From: Micromonospora sp. NBRC 110009
Lineage (GTDB): Bacteria > Actinomycetota > Actinomycetes > Mycobacteriales > Micromonosporaceae
Assembly: GCF_030518795.1 (NCBI RefSeq)
Contig: NZ_CP130427.1
Span: 2,666,001 to 2,730,000, forward strand
Direction: 5' to 3'
DNA: 64,000 bases
Shown piece by piece: positions 23,988 through 32,428 of the stretch. Numbering within the stretch: the first letter of the stretch is position 1; the number at the start of each line of letters is the position of its first letter. Below the pieces are notes generated by a model that was given only the letters and a program-made list of their open reading frames with translations, did no database searches and was not told the DNA's origin. Position numbers and translations under genes: made by a program.

Positions 23988-24485
23988 ATGGCCCTCACCA
24001 ACCGCCCCCGCACGGTCAGCCGATACGGCACCGCCGCCGGCACCGGCACCCTGGCCGCCCTTCTCCTGGTCGGGGTCTGCGGCAGCCCGATGTACGTCGG
24101 CTGGGTCCAGGACACCGACCCGAACGGGGCCGGCGGCTGGTTCCTCCAGCTGCTCGCCTGGCCGGCCTGGCGGCTGCACGCCGACGACCCGTCGCAGGGG
24201 GTGCTCGCCACCGACCTGCGGGCCATCCTGCTGGTGGTCCTGGCCGCGGCGCTGCTCTACCTGCTGCCCGCCGCCCAGGCGGCCCGGGTGCAGGGTTCGG
24301 CCAGCCAGTTCTTCTCCGGCTGGGCCGGGTACACCCTGGCCGCCGGGTTCGCCGCGCTGCTGGCCGCGCTCCTGGGGCCGGCCGGATCGCTGCTGGCCGC
24401 CTTCCAGGCCACCGGCACCGGGGTCACCTACGGCTTCTTCGCCGGCTGGATCATCGGCCTGGCCAGCCTCGGCGGCCGGGCCTGA
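23988..24485 (+). CDS. Four-helix membrane protein of unknown function
   Basis: The 165-residue protein from ATG 23988 has four hydrophobic segments (about 18-40, 73-95, 108-130 and 140-160). A first loop contains GWVQDTDPNGAGGW. No motif is recognised. The frame remains open upstream to 23805 but without conserved features. It converges with the transporter ATPase gene, the stops being 6 bp apart. Confidence 0.6.
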   Translation: MALTNRPRTVSRYGTAAGTGTLAALLLVGVCGSPMYVGWVQDTDPNGAGGWFLQLLAWPAWRLHADDPSQGVLATDLRAILLVVLAAALLYLLPAAQAARVQGSASQFFSGWAGYTLAAGFAALLAALLGPAGSLLAAFQATGTGVTYGFFAGWIIGLASLGGRA

Positions 24486-24491
24486 ACGGGC

Positions 24492-25484
24492 TCAGTCGAC
24501 GACGCCCAGGCTGAGCACCCGGCCCCGGCTCAGCAGCCCGACCGGCCGCCCGTCCTCGGTCACCACGGCGTGCTCGGCGGCCGAGGTGAGCAGAGCGCCG
24601 AGTGCGTCGTACGCCGAGCCGCCCAGCGGCACCGTCGGCAGGTCGGCGCCGCCGTCGGCGGGGAGCGGGTCCAGCACGTCCTGGGTGATCGGGGTGACCG
24701 CCAGCCGACGGATGCCCCGGTCGGTGCCGACGAACTCGCGGACGAACGGCGAGGCGGGCGACCCGAGCAGGGCGGCGGGGGTGTCGTACTGCTCCAGCCG
24801 GCCGCCCTGGGAGAGCACCGCGATCCGGTCGCCCAGCCGGACCGCCTCGTCCAGATCGTGGGTGACCAGCACGATGGTCTTGCGGACCTCGGCCTGCAGG
24901 CGCAGGAACTCCTCCTGGAGGCGGGTCCGGACGATCGGGTCGACGGCGGAGAAGGGCTCGTCCATCAGCAGCACCACCGGGTCGGCGGCGAGCGCCCGGG
25001 CCACCCCGACCCGCTGCCGCTGGCCGCCGGAGAGCTCGTGCGGATAGCGGCGGCCGAACTGCGCCGGGTCGAGGCCCACCAGCTCCAGCAGCTCGTTCAC
25101 CCGGTCCTGGGTCCGCGCCCGGGGCCAGCCGAGCAGGCCGGGCACGGTCGCCACGTTGGCGGCGACGGTCTGGTGTGGAAAGAGGCCGACGTTCTGGATG
25201 ACGTACCCGATGCGGCGGCGCAGCGCGACCGGGTCGACCCGGGTGACGTCGTCGTCGCCGAGCAGGATCCGGCCGCCGGTCGGCTCGATCAGCCGGTTGA
25301 TCATCCGCAGCACGGTGGACTTGCCGCACCCGGACGGGCCGATCAGCACCATCAGCTCGCCGGCCTTCACTTCCAGGCTCAGCTCCCGCACCGCCTCCGT
25401 CCCGTCCGGGTAGCGCTTGCGGATGCGGTCCAGGGTGATCGAGGCGGCGCGGTGTCCGCCGGTGGATCCCGGGGTAACGTCCAC
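24492..25484 (-). CDS. OpuC/ProV-type osmoprotectant ABC transporter ATPase
   Basis: This ATPase drives import of glycine betaine, choline or related osmolytes. The 330-residue protein has Walker A GPSGCGKS, the Q-loop VIQNVGLFPHQTV, the signature LSGGQRQRVG, Walker B VVLLMDEPFSAVD and the switch His in VLVTHDLDEA. A C-terminal region (about 290-328) resembles half of a CBS pair (HAVVTEDGRPVGLLSRGRVL), a domain that senses ionic strength or nucleotides in OpuA-type ATPases. GTG 25484 has an excellent GGAGGG 6 nt upstream, inside the first codons of the divergent permease gene. Confidence 0.9.
   Translation of the reverse strand: MDVTPGSTGGHRAASITLDRIRKRYPDGTEAVRELSLEVKAGELMVLIGPSGCGKSTVLRMINRLIEPTGGRILLGDDDVTRVDPVALRRRIGYVIQNVGLFPHQTVAANVATVPGLLGWPRARTQDRVNELLELVGLDPAQFGRRYPHELSGGQRQRVGVARALAADPVVLLMDEPFSAVDPIVRTRLQEEFLRLQAEVRKTIVLVTHDLDEAVRLGDRIAVLSQGGRLEQYDTPAALLGSPASPFVREFVGTDRGIRRLAVTPITQDVLDPLPADGGADLPTVPLGGSAYDALGALLTSAAEHAVVTEDGRPVGLLSRGRVLSLGVVD
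25475..25480 (+). promoter_or_regulatory. -10 box for a leaderless permease mRNA, inside the divergent ATPase gene
   Basis: TAACGT lies in the first codons of the ATPase gene and is followed by 6 nt and GTG 25487. The two divergent start codons are separated by only 2 bp, so each gene's control signals lie within the other's coding sequence. Confidence 0.55.
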
Positions 25485-25486
25485 GT

Positions 25487-26173
25487 GTGTCCCTCCACCT
25501 GAGCTACCGGGCCGCGCCCGGTAACCCGTGGTTCTCCTGGCAGTACGTGCGGGACAACTCTGACACGATCCTCGCCGCGCTGCGCGACCACACCTGGCTC
25601 ACCGCCCGGGCGGTGCTGATCGCGGCCCTGGTGGCGCTGCCGCTGGCGGTGGCCGCGTACTGGTTCCGGTCGCTGGCCGGGCCGGTCCTGGCGGTGACCG
25701 GGGTGCTGTACACCATCCCGTCGCTGGCGCTGTTCGCGTTCCTCGGGCCGTATCTGGGCATCGGGGCGGTGACCGTGCTCACCGTGGTGGTGCTGTACGC
25801 GCTGCTGGTCATCGTCCGCAACGCGCTGGCCGGGCTGCACCAGGTGCCGCCCGAGGTCCGGGAGGCCGCCGAGGGGATGGGCTACGGCCGCTGGGGCCGG
25901 CTGTTCCGGATCGAGCTGCCGCTGGCCCTGCCCGGCATCCTCACCGGCGTCCGGCTGGCCACCGTCTCCACGGTGGCGCTGGTCACCGTCGGGGTGGTGA
26001 TCGGGCGGGGCGGTCTGGGTCAGCTCATCTTCGCCGGCTTCCAGAACAACTTCTACAAGGCGCAGATCATGACCGGCACGGTGCTCTGCGTGCTGCTGGC
26101 CCTGGTGCTGGACCTGGTGCTGGCCGGGGTGGGCCGGCTGCTCACGCCGTGGCTGCGGAGGCGCGGGGCATGA
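25487..26173 (+). CDS. OpuC/ProW-type osmoprotectant ABC transporter permease 1
   Basis: The 228-residue protein has about six membrane helices, with the binding-protein-dependent permease EAA loop EVREAAEGMGYGRWGRLFRIELPLALPGIL. It is typical of OpuCB/OpuCD permeases, which form the channel bound by the ATPase. Its stop overlaps the ATG of the second permease (ATGA). Confidence 0.9.
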   Translation: MSLHLSYRAAPGNPWFSWQYVRDNSDTILAALRDHTWLTARAVLIAALVALPLAVAAYWFRSLAGPVLAVTGVLYTIPSLALFAFLGPYLGIGAVTVLTVVVLYALLVIVRNALAGLHQVPPEVREAAEGMGYGRWGRLFRIELPLALPGILTGVRLATVSTVALVTVGVVIGRGGLGQLIFAGFQNNFYKAQIMTGTVLCVLLALVLDLVLAGVGRLLTPWLRRRGA

Positions 26174-26892
26174 ACCACATCGGGGAAGCCGTCGTCTGGC
26201 TGAACGATCCGCTGAACTGGACCAACCCGGGTGGCATCCTGGACCGGCTCGGCGAGCACCTGACCATCTCCGCGCTGGCGGTGCTGCTCGGCTGCCTGGT
26301 GGCCTGGCCGATCGGGCTCTGGCTCGGGCACACCGGCCGGGGCGGCGGCGGGGTGCTGCTGGTGTCGAACGTCACCCTGGCGATCCCGACCCTGGCGCTG
26401 CTGACCATCCTGCCGCTGACCTTCCTCGGCTTCGGCCGCCCGGCGGTGGTGGTCGCGCTCGCGGTGTTCGCGGTGCCGCCGCTGCTGGCCAACGCGTACA
26501 CCGGGGTGCGGCAGGCCGACCCGGAGGCGCGGGACGCGGCGCGGGGCATGGGGCTCTCCGGCGGGCAGCTGCTGCGCCGGGTGGAGCTGCCGCTGGCGGT
26601 GCCCTACCTGGCGGCCGGGTTCCGCACGGCCGCGGTGCAGGTGGTCGCCACCGCGGCGCTGGCGTCCTTCGTCAACGGCGGTGGGCTGGGGCAGATCATC
26701 CGGGCCGGCTTCGGGCTGGACATCGCCGCCGGAGGTGGGCAGATCATCGCCGGCGGCGTCCTGGTCGCCGGGCTGGCGGTGCTGGTCGAGGGGGTGCTCG
26801 CGGTGGTCGAGCGGGCGGTGACGCCGCGCCCGCTGCGGCGGGTCCGGCGGGCCGCGAACCGGCGCGCCGCGGACGCCACGGCGGGCGGCTGA
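26170..26892 (+). CDS. OpuC/ProW-type osmoprotectant ABC transporter permease 2
   Basis: The 240-residue protein from ATG 26170 is coupled to the first permease. It has six hydrophobic helices and the EAA loop DPEARDAARGMGLSGGQLLRRVELPLAVPYL. The C-terminal tail is basic (RPLRRVRRAANRR). A hairpin follows 14 nt after the stop, before the binding-protein gene. Confidence 0.9.
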   Translation: MNHIGEAVVWLNDPLNWTNPGGILDRLGEHLTISALAVLLGCLVAWPIGLWLGHTGRGGGGVLLVSNVTLAIPTLALLTILPLTFLGFGRPAVVVALAVFAVPPLLANAYTGVRQADPEARDAARGMGLSGGQLLRRVELPLAVPYLAAGFRTAAVQVVATAALASFVNGGGLGQIIRAGFGLDIAAGGGQIIAGGVLVAGLAVLVEGVLAVVERAVTPRPLRRVRRAANRRAADATAGG

Positions 26893-26906
26893 CCCGGCCC
26901 GATCCG

Positions 26907-26926
26907 CACCGGATGACGATCCGGTG
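26907..26926 (+). repeat. Inverted repeat after the second permease gene
   Basis: CACCGGAT (26907-26914) pairs perfectly with ATCCGGTG (26919-26926) around a 4-nt loop. It may lower read-through from the permeases into the binding-protein gene or serve as an operator for that gene. No T-tract follows. Confidence 0.45.
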
Positions 26927-27061
26927 ACGAAACCTGCTCGGAGTTTGTCGGTCCGGCCGGGAGGATATTGGCTGGAGTCGCGGGCGGCCGACCGGATCGC
27001 CCGTCGGACACGCGGCCGGCCCCCACCGGGGGTCGCGCCGGGACACGGAAGGCGGGCACAG

Positions 27062-28066
27062 ATGCGCGCACGTTCAGGCCTGGCCGTCGGGGCGCTCGGC
27101 GCCGTCGCGGCGGTGGGTCTCCTCACCGGTTGCGGCGGCGCCGGATCCTCCGGCACGAATGCCCCCGAAAAGGGCGCCTCCGGGGCGGGCTGCGCCCCGG
27201 TCGCCGGCGACAAGCTGGTCGTCCTCACCGACGACAAGAAGCTCCAGAACACCGACAACGTCCTTCCGGCGATCAACGCCAAGGCGGCGACGCCGCAGCT
27301 CGTCGCCGCGCTGGACAAGGTCTCCGCGAAGCTCGACACCCCCAAGCTGATCGAGCTGAACCGGGCGGTCGACGTGGACCGGAAGACCCCGCAGGTCGCG
27401 GCGAAGGAGTTCGCCGACGCCAACGGCGTGACCGAGGGCACCCCGAAGGACCAGAGCGGCCAGGTCACGGTCGGCGCCGGCAACTTCAGCGAGAGCCAGA
27501 CCGTCGCCGAGCTCTACAAGATCGCGCTCACCGCCGCCGGCTACCAGGTCAAGGTGCAGACGATCGGCAACCGGGAGCTCTACGAGCCGGCCCTGGAGAA
27601 GGGCCAGATCCAGGTCGTCCCCGAGTACGCCGCCACCATGGCCGAGTTCCTCAACACCAAGGCCAACGGCAAGGACGCCCAGCCGGTCTCCTCCCCTGAG
27701 CTGGACAAGACGGTCACCGCGCTGAAGGCCGAGGGGGACAAGGTCGGCCTCACCTTCGGCCAGCCGTCCCAGGCGCAGGACCAGAACGCCTTCGCGGTCA
27801 CCAAGGCCTTCGCCGACAAGTACCAGGTCGCCACCCTCTCCGACCTGGCCGGCAAGTGCTCCGGCCAGGCGACCGTGCTGGCCGGCCCGCCGGAGTGCCC
27901 GCAGCGGCCGAAGTGCCAGGCCGGCCTCGTCCAGGTCTACGACTTCAAGGCCGGCTCGTTCAGCTCGCTGGACGCGGGCGGTCCGCAGACCAAGAACGCG
28001 CTGAAGACCGGCTCGGCCAGCGTCGGCCTGGTCTTCTCCTCGGACGCGGCGCTCGCCGCCAGCTGA
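27062..28066 (+). CDS. Osmoprotectant-binding lipoprotein, OpuAC family, circularly permuted
   Basis: The 334-residue lipoprotein has a signal peptide and lipobox LLTGC (Cys24). The block KLVVLTDDKKLQNTDNVLP (51-69) and the helix pair to about residue 126 (LIELNRAVDVDRKTPQVAAKEF) are normally the C-terminal end of OpuAC/ProX proteins. Here they come first. The usual N-terminal block VTVGAGNFSESQTVAELY begins at about 136, and the protein ends with VGLVFSSDAALAAS, the point after which VVLxDD normally continues. The order is thus a circular permutation of the fold. It belongs to the upstream permease and ATPase genes and would deliver betaine-like osmolytes. Confidence 0.88.
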   Translation: MRARSGLAVGALGAVAAVGLLTGCGGAGSSGTNAPEKGASGAGCAPVAGDKLVVLTDDKKLQNTDNVLPAINAKAATPQLVAALDKVSAKLDTPKLIELNRAVDVDRKTPQVAAKEFADANGVTEGTPKDQSGQVTVGAGNFSESQTVAELYKIALTAAGYQVKVQTIGNRELYEPALEKGQIQVVPEYAATMAEFLNTKANGKDAQPVSSPELDKTVTALKAEGDKVGLTFGQPSQAQDQNAFAVTKAFADKYQVATLSDLAGKCSGQATVLAGPPECPQRPKCQAGLVQVYDFKAGSFSSLDAGGPQTKNALKTGSASVGLVFSSDAALAAS

Positions 28067-28086
28067 CCCACCCGGAACGGTCGGCC

Positions 28087-28122
28087 GGTCGCCGAAGGGC
28101 CCACGTGGGCCCGTCGGCGACC
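28087..28122 (+). terminator. Terminator of the osmolyte-binding protein gene
   Basis: GGTCGCCGA, A, GGGCCC, ACGT, GGGCCC, G, TCGGCGACC forms a near-perfect 16-bp stem with one mismatch. It starts 20 nt after the stop codon. Confidence 0.8.
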
Positions 28123-28206
28123 GCCGGGCGGTGCCTTGCCGGAAAGCCTGGTCACCGGGTCTTACCTCAATGCCGTCAGGGCGTTCCCTACCGGGAGAAG
28201 TCTCGG

Positions 28207-28212
28207 TAGTCT
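28207..28212 (+). promoter_or_regulatory. -10 box before the Trp-rich low-complexity protein gene
   Basis: TAGTCT lies 8 nt before ATG 28221. No ribosome-binding site is visible, so the mRNA is probably leaderless or has a one- or two-nucleotide leader. Confidence 0.5.
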
Positions 28213-28220
28213 GCTCAGCC

Positions 28221-30023
28221 ATGCCCGCCCCGGTTGCCCCCGCCGAGAAGCGCACCTCACTGCTGACCGTCCTGTTCTGGATCGGCGTGGGGCTCGCCCC
28301 CCTGGCCGCGCTGATTCTCCTGGTCGCCGACGGCAACGGCCTGCTGCGGTTCGGCGCCGTGCTGGCGATCCTCGCCGTGGTGCTGATCGGCCTCTCCGTC
28401 GCGCTGCGGCCCGACGGCGGCGGCGCGGCGGCCGGTGCCGACGAGCTGCGGGACGAGATCGAGCAGCTCCGGCGGGAGCTGCGCAGTGAGATCGTGGCCG
28501 CGGCCCAGCGCGGCAACCAGGCGCTGGACCAGGCGCAACGGACCGAGGACTCGGTCGCCACGCTGCGCCGCCGCCTCGACGCGGCGGCGGCCGCCGCCGC
28601 GGGGATCGCCGCCGCGTCCGCCGACGAGCCGGCCGGGGGACGGGCCCGGGTGCCGGCCGCCGAGACGTACGACGACAAGCCCTCCCGCTACGGCGCGCCG
28701 GAGCCGGCCGCCCCGACCTGGGGGCAGGCCGCCGGCCGGGACGAGGACGAGTCGACCCGCCGCCCGCAGTCCGGCGCCCGCTACGGCACGGACCGTGCCG
28801 GGTCCGCCGCCGACCGGCCGCAGCCGGGGGTGTACGGGGCGCCGCGCGCGCCGGAGCCGGACGGCTGGTCGGAGCCGGGCCCCCGCCAGGTCGGGGTGGT
28901 GCACCACACCGAGACCGTGCACGTCACCACCCGGCACACCATCGTGGACGGCGGCGCCGAGGCGGGCACCCGCTACGGCGGTTACGCCGGCCGCTGGTCG
29001 CCGCAGGAGGAACGCGGCTTCGCCGGCGCGGAGCCGGACGAGCGCGCCCGTTCCGAGTACCGGGAGGCCGAGGACGACCGGTCCGGCGGCGGCCGCGGCT
29101 GGGCCGGCCAGGGCGGGCCTCGCGAGGACTGGGCCGGTCAGGGCGCGTCCCGGGAGGATCGGGACTGGTCCCGGGCAGCCGGATCGCGGGATGACGCCGA
29201 CGGCGGCCCGGTCCGGGACCACCCGTGGGCGGGTGCCGGCCGGGCCGGTGGATCGGCCGGGTCCGGTGACGACCGTGGCTGGTCGGCGGGGCAGGGCGGC
29301 GACCGCGCCTGGTCGGCGGATCAGCCCGGTGACCAGCGTTCCTGGTCGGGGGCCTCGGGTGGGGCGAGCGACGAGCGCTCCTGGGAGCAGGGCCACGCCG
29401 GCTCGCCCGACGCCTGGTCGGCGGGGCGGGACGGGTCCCGCGACGGGCGGGGCTGGGTCGCCTCCCGCGACGAGGACGGCCCGGCCGGCTCCCGCGACGG
29501 GCGGGGCTGGGCCGGCCAGGGCGGCGGCTGGACGTCGTCGGGCGCCCGCGGCTCGGCCCCCTCCGAACCCGCCGCCCGGGCGGCGGACGACACGGACGGG
29601 GACTACTGGTCCGAGCTGCGCGCCGGCAACCGCTGGGCCTCGGTCCGGGACGACGACCGCGGCCGGGAGATCCGGGTCGGGGAGCGGCGGGCGGCGGTGC
29701 ACGCCGACGACGGCGGCGCCGAGTACCGGGTCGAGGACCGGTGGGCGTCCGTCCGGGAGCCCCGCCGCGACCAGGGCGGCGTCTACGGCGGCGGCGCGGC
29801 GGACGCGCTCCCCGGCTGGGCGGACGACAGCCGCCCGGCGCTCCCGGCGGGCGGGGTGCCGGTGCCGGACGAGTGGCGTCCACCGAGGCAGCGCAGCGGC
29901 CAGCCCGAGTGGCGCCAGGCGGAGCCCGAGCCGGTCCGGTACGGCGACGAGCGGTACGGCTACCCGCCCCGGGACGACGTGCCCCGGGCCGGCGGCACCC
30001 GCCCCGCCGACCGCTGGCGCTGA
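28221..30023 (+). CDS. Membrane-anchored low-complexity protein with spaced tryptophans
   Basis: The 600-residue protein has two membrane helices (about 14-34 and 41-60) and a coiled-coil stretch (about 70-130, ELRDEIEQLRRELRSEI). A very long hydrophilic tail rich in Gly, Asp, Arg, Ser and Trp follows. Between about 285 and 475 the tail repeats W-centred units such as RGWAGQGG, DWAGQGAS, RGWSAGQGG, RAWSADQ and RSWSGASGG. The tail also has WASVR repeats (NRWASVRDDDRG and DRWASVREPRRD). The spacing of aromatic residues in a polar, mixed-charge background resembles sticker-and-spacer sequences that condense. No homologue of known function is recognised, and GC-rich low complexity could also be neutral drift. 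Confidence 0.7.
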   Translation: MPAPVAPAEKRTSLLTVLFWIGVGLAPLAALILLVADGNGLLRFGAVLAILAVVLIGLSVALRPDGGGAAAGADELRDEIEQLRRELRSEIVAAAQRGNQALDQAQRTEDSVATLRRRLDAAAAAAAGIAAASADEPAGGRARVPAAETYDDKPSRYGAPEPAAPTWGQAAGRDEDESTRRPQSGARYGTDRAGSAADRPQPGVYGAPRAPEPDGWSEPGPRQVGVVHHTETVHVTTRHTIVDGGAEAGTRYGGYAGRWSPQEERGFAGAEPDERARSEYREAEDDRSGGGRGWAGQGGPREDWAGQGASREDRDWSRAAGSRDDADGGPVRDHPWAGAGRAGGSAGSGDDRGWSAGQGGDRAWSADQPGDQRSWSGASGGASDERSWEQGHAGSPDAWSAGRDGSRDGRGWVASRDEDGPAGSRDGRGWAGQGGGWTSSGARGSAPSEPAARAADDTDGDYWSELRAGNRWASVRDDDRGREIRVGERRAAVHADDGGAEYRVEDRWASVREPRRDQGGVYGGGAADALPGWADDSRPALPAGGVPVPDEWRPPRQRSGQPEWRQAEPEPVRYGDERYGYPPRDDVPRAGGTRPADRWR

Positions 30024-30068
30024 CCGCGGCGGCACCCGCCCCGCCGGCCGCGGGCGGTCCGCCGGGGG

Positions 30069-31229
30069 CTACTTGTCGATGTCGCCGACCACGAAGAACA
30101 TCGAGCCGAGGATGGCGATCAGGTCCGGGACCAGGCAGCCCGGGAGCAGCGTGGCCAGCGCCTGCACGTTGGCGTAGGAGGCGGTGCGGAGCTTGAGCCG
30201 CCACGGGGTCTTCTCACCCCGGGACACCAGGTAGTAGCCGTTGATGCCGAGCGGGTTCTCGGTCCAGGCGTAGGTGTGGCCCTCGGGAGCCTTGACCACC
30301 TTCGGCAGCCGGGTGTTCACCGGCCCGGTGAGCCGGTCCACCCGGTCCAGGCACTGCTCGGCCAGGTCGAGCGAGACGTACACCTGGTCGAGCAGCACCT
30401 CGAAGCGGGCGTGGCAGTCCCCGGTGGTCCGGGTCACCACCGGCACGTCGAGCTGGTCGTACGCCAGGTAGGGCTCGTCCCGGCGGAGGTCCAGGTCCAG
30501 CCCGGAGGCCCGGCCGACCGGCCCGGACGCGCCGAACGCGGCCGCGTCCGCCGCCGACAGCACGCCCACCCCGACGGTGCGGGCCAGGAAGATCTCGTTG
30601 CGCCGGATCAGGTTGTCCAGGTCGGGCATCCGCCGGCGCACCTCGCCGATGGCCGCCCGGGCCCGCCCGGTCCAGCCGGCCGGCACCTCCTCCTTCAGCC
30701 CGCCGACCCGGTTGTACATGTAGTGGATCCGGCCCCCGGAGGCCTCCTCCATCACCGCCTGCAGGGTCTCCCGCTCCCGGAACGCGTAGAACATCGGCGT
30801 GATGGCGCCGATCTCCAGCGGGTAGGAGCCGAGGAACATCAGGTGGTTGAGCACCCGGTTCAGCTCGGCGAGGGCCATCCGCAGCCAGACGGCACGCTCC
30901 GGCACCTCCATGCCCATCAGCCGCTCGACCGCGAGCACCACGCCCAGCTCGTTGGCGAAGGCCGACAGCCAGTCGTGCCGGTTGGCCAGCACGATGATCT
31001 GCCGGTAGTCGCGGACCTCGAAGAGCTTCTCCGCGCCCCGGTGCATGTAGCCGATGATCGGCTCGGCGGCGACCACCCGCTCCCCGTCGAGCACCAGCTT
31101 CAGTCGCAGCACGCCGTGGGTGGACGGGTGCTGCGGGCCGATGTTCAGCACCATGTCGGTGCCGAGCTGCTCCCCGCCCGCGCCCGTGCCGACGGTCAGT
31201 TCGCGGAGGTCGCCGGCGTCGGTGGTCAT
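30069..31229 (-). CDS. nuoD: NuoD paralogue (complex I 49-kDa subunit-like), outside a nuo operon
   Basis: The 386-residue protein has full-length NuoD/Nqo4 homology: [15 protein letters not shown] with quinone-site His34 and His38, [48 protein letters not shown], and the conserved end [20 protein letters not shown]. Arg84 (ANRHDW), which aligns with the arginine near cluster N2, is kept. The residue matching quinone-ligand Tyr87 of Thermus Nqo4 is Trp. No other nuo genes are nearby. Its ATG overlaps the stop of a MidA-type methyltransferase gene. It may act with a partial hydrogenase-like or electron-transfer complex, or substitute for the main NuoD. Confidence 0.88.
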   Translation of the reverse strand: MTTDAGDLRELTVGTGAGGEQLGTDMVLNIGPQHPSTHGVLRLKLVLDGERVVAAEPIIGYMHRGAEKLFEVRDYRQIIVLANRHDWLSAFANELGVVLAVERLMGMEVPERAVWLRMALAELNRVLNHLMFLGSYPLEIGAITPMFYAFRERETLQAVMEEASGGRIHYMYNRVGGLKEEVPAGWTGRARAAIGEVRRRMPDLDNLIRRNEIFLARTVGVGVLSAADAAAFGASGPVGRASGLDLDLRRDEPYLAYDQLDVPVVTRTTGDCHARFEVLLDQVYVSLDLAEQCLDRVDRLTGPVNTRLPKVVKAPEGHTYAWTENPLGINGYYLVSRGEKTPWRLKLRTASYANVQALATLLPGCLVPDLIAILGSMFFVVGDIDK

Positions 31230-32266
31230 GTCCGCCATCGTGCCATGAGCGGATCGAGGGCGACGCCGACCGGTTGCAGCAGCCACCAGTGCCCGCCGAG
31301 GCCGGCCGGGTCGGTCAGCTCGGCCACCGCCGACGCGGCGGCCAGCGCCCGCACGTACCCGGCGGGGTCGCGGGAGGCCAGGCTCAGCGGTGGTCGCCCG
31401 CCGTCGGCCCCGAGCGCTTGCAGCCCCTCCCGCTGCGAAACCAGGGTGTACGCACACCGGGCAATCGGCTCACCGGCGGAGGCGACCGAGTCCATGGCCA
31501 CGTGCGCCGTCACGTCACACGAGCCGTCCGGCACCGGCGCCACCTGTCGCCCACCCCGATACCCGGTCAACGTCCCGTCGACCGGCCGACCGCCCCGCAG
31601 GTGCCCGTAGTCCACGGCCAGTGCGACCCCCCGGTCGATCTTCCGCACGGCCCCCGCCCACGCATCGTCCCGCGTCCGCCCGACCTCCACCCGCCCCCCG
31701 TCAGGCGTGGGGGTAGGGGTCGGCCACCAGTGGGTGAGCCAGGCGGCGTCCTCGGGGCTGACCGGGTCGCCGGTCGACTCCTCGCCGGTCGCCGGGTCCA
31801 CCATCAGGTAGCGCCAGCCGTCCTCGGCGTGCACCGCCAGGTCCAGGGGGACGTTGTCCAGCCACTCGGTGGCCACCAGCAGGCCGGTGATCCCGTCGGG
31901 GAGGTCGCTGGTCCAGTGGATCTCCGCCGGCAGGTCCTCGGGTCGGGGTGCCCGTTCGACAGCGACGAGTCGTACCCGATCGGCCAGTGGCGCCGTGGCC
32001 GGCTCCTCGGAAACCCCCACCAGCAGCGATCGCAGCAGCTCGCCGCGCCCGGCACCGACATCCACCACGTCCAGCTGAGCCGGGTGCCCGAGAGCACGAT
32101 CGACGGAGCCGAGCAGTCGGAGCAGGCCGGACGAGAACACCGGGGACGCGTGCACGCTGGTGCGGAAGTGGGCGGCCGGCCCGGGGCCGGAGACGAAGAA
32201 GCCACCCGGCCCGTAGAGGGCCCGGTCCATCGCCACCCGCCAGGACAGCCGCTCGGTGGAGGTCAC
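31226..32266 (-). CDS. MidA/NDUFAF7-type SAM-dependent methyltransferase
   Basis: The 346-residue protein starts at GTG 32266. Near the N terminus the family stretch [12 protein letters not shown] is present (as in YGPxGFF of MidA), followed by the SAM-binding motif [14 protein letters not shown] and the acidic loop [14 protein letters not shown]. The C-terminal half holds ALAVDYGHL, resembling the DYG motif of the family. Human NDUFAF7 of this family dimethylates an arginine of NDUFS2, the NuoD homologue, during complex I assembly. Here the gene overlaps a nuoD-like gene by 4 nt, which strongly suggests the same enzyme-substrate pairing. This last point is inference. Confidence 0.85.
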   Translation of the reverse strand: MTSTERLSWRVAMDRALYGPGGFFVSGPGPAAHFRTSVHASPVFSSGLLRLLGSVDRALGHPAQLDVVDVGAGRGELLRSLLVGVSEEPATAPLADRVRLVAVERAPRPEDLPAEIHWTSDLPDGITGLLVATEWLDNVPLDLAVHAEDGWRYLMVDPATGEESTGDPVSPEDAAWLTHWWPTPTPTPDGGRVEVGRTRDDAWAGAVRKIDRGVALAVDYGHLRGGRPVDGTLTGYRGGRQVAPVPDGSCDVTAHVAMDSVASAGEPIARCAYTLVSQREGLQALGADGGRPPLSLASRDPAGYVRALAAASAVAELTDPAGLGGHWWLLQPVGVALDPLMARWRT

Positions 32267-32272
32267 CGGCCG

Positions 32273-32278
32273 AGCGTA
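32273..32278 (-). promoter_or_regulatory. -10 box for the leaderless midA-like/nuoD mRNA
   Basis: On the minus strand TACGCT is followed by 6 nt (CGGCCG) and GTG 32266. No Shine-Dalgarno sequence is present. Confidence 0.62.
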
Positions 32279-32354
32279 CGGACCGACTGGCCGGACCCCC
32301 GGAAGTGGCCGTTGAAACCCCTTCGCTGGGGCCGGTGAAGGTTTTCACACATGC

Positions 32355-32385
32355 TTGTTTCCGCTCCTCGTCCCCGGCGCATACT
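32355..32385 (+). promoter_or_regulatory. Candidate promoter of the DUF2520-panC-panD operon
   Basis: TTGTTT (32355-32360) and CATACT (32380-32385) are separated by 19 bp, slightly long for a housekeeping promoter. They lie about 45 nt before the ATG of the DUF2520 gene. Confidence 0.4.
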
Positions 32386-32428
32386 TGCGATCGACCGGTA
32401 CCCCCTTTCGAGGACTGGATCGATTGCC

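Noticed and set aside
23988..24485. Transporter subunit of the adjacent osmolyte system
   Set aside because: It is convergent with the ATPase gene, lacks the permease EAA loop, and is separated from the transporter operon.
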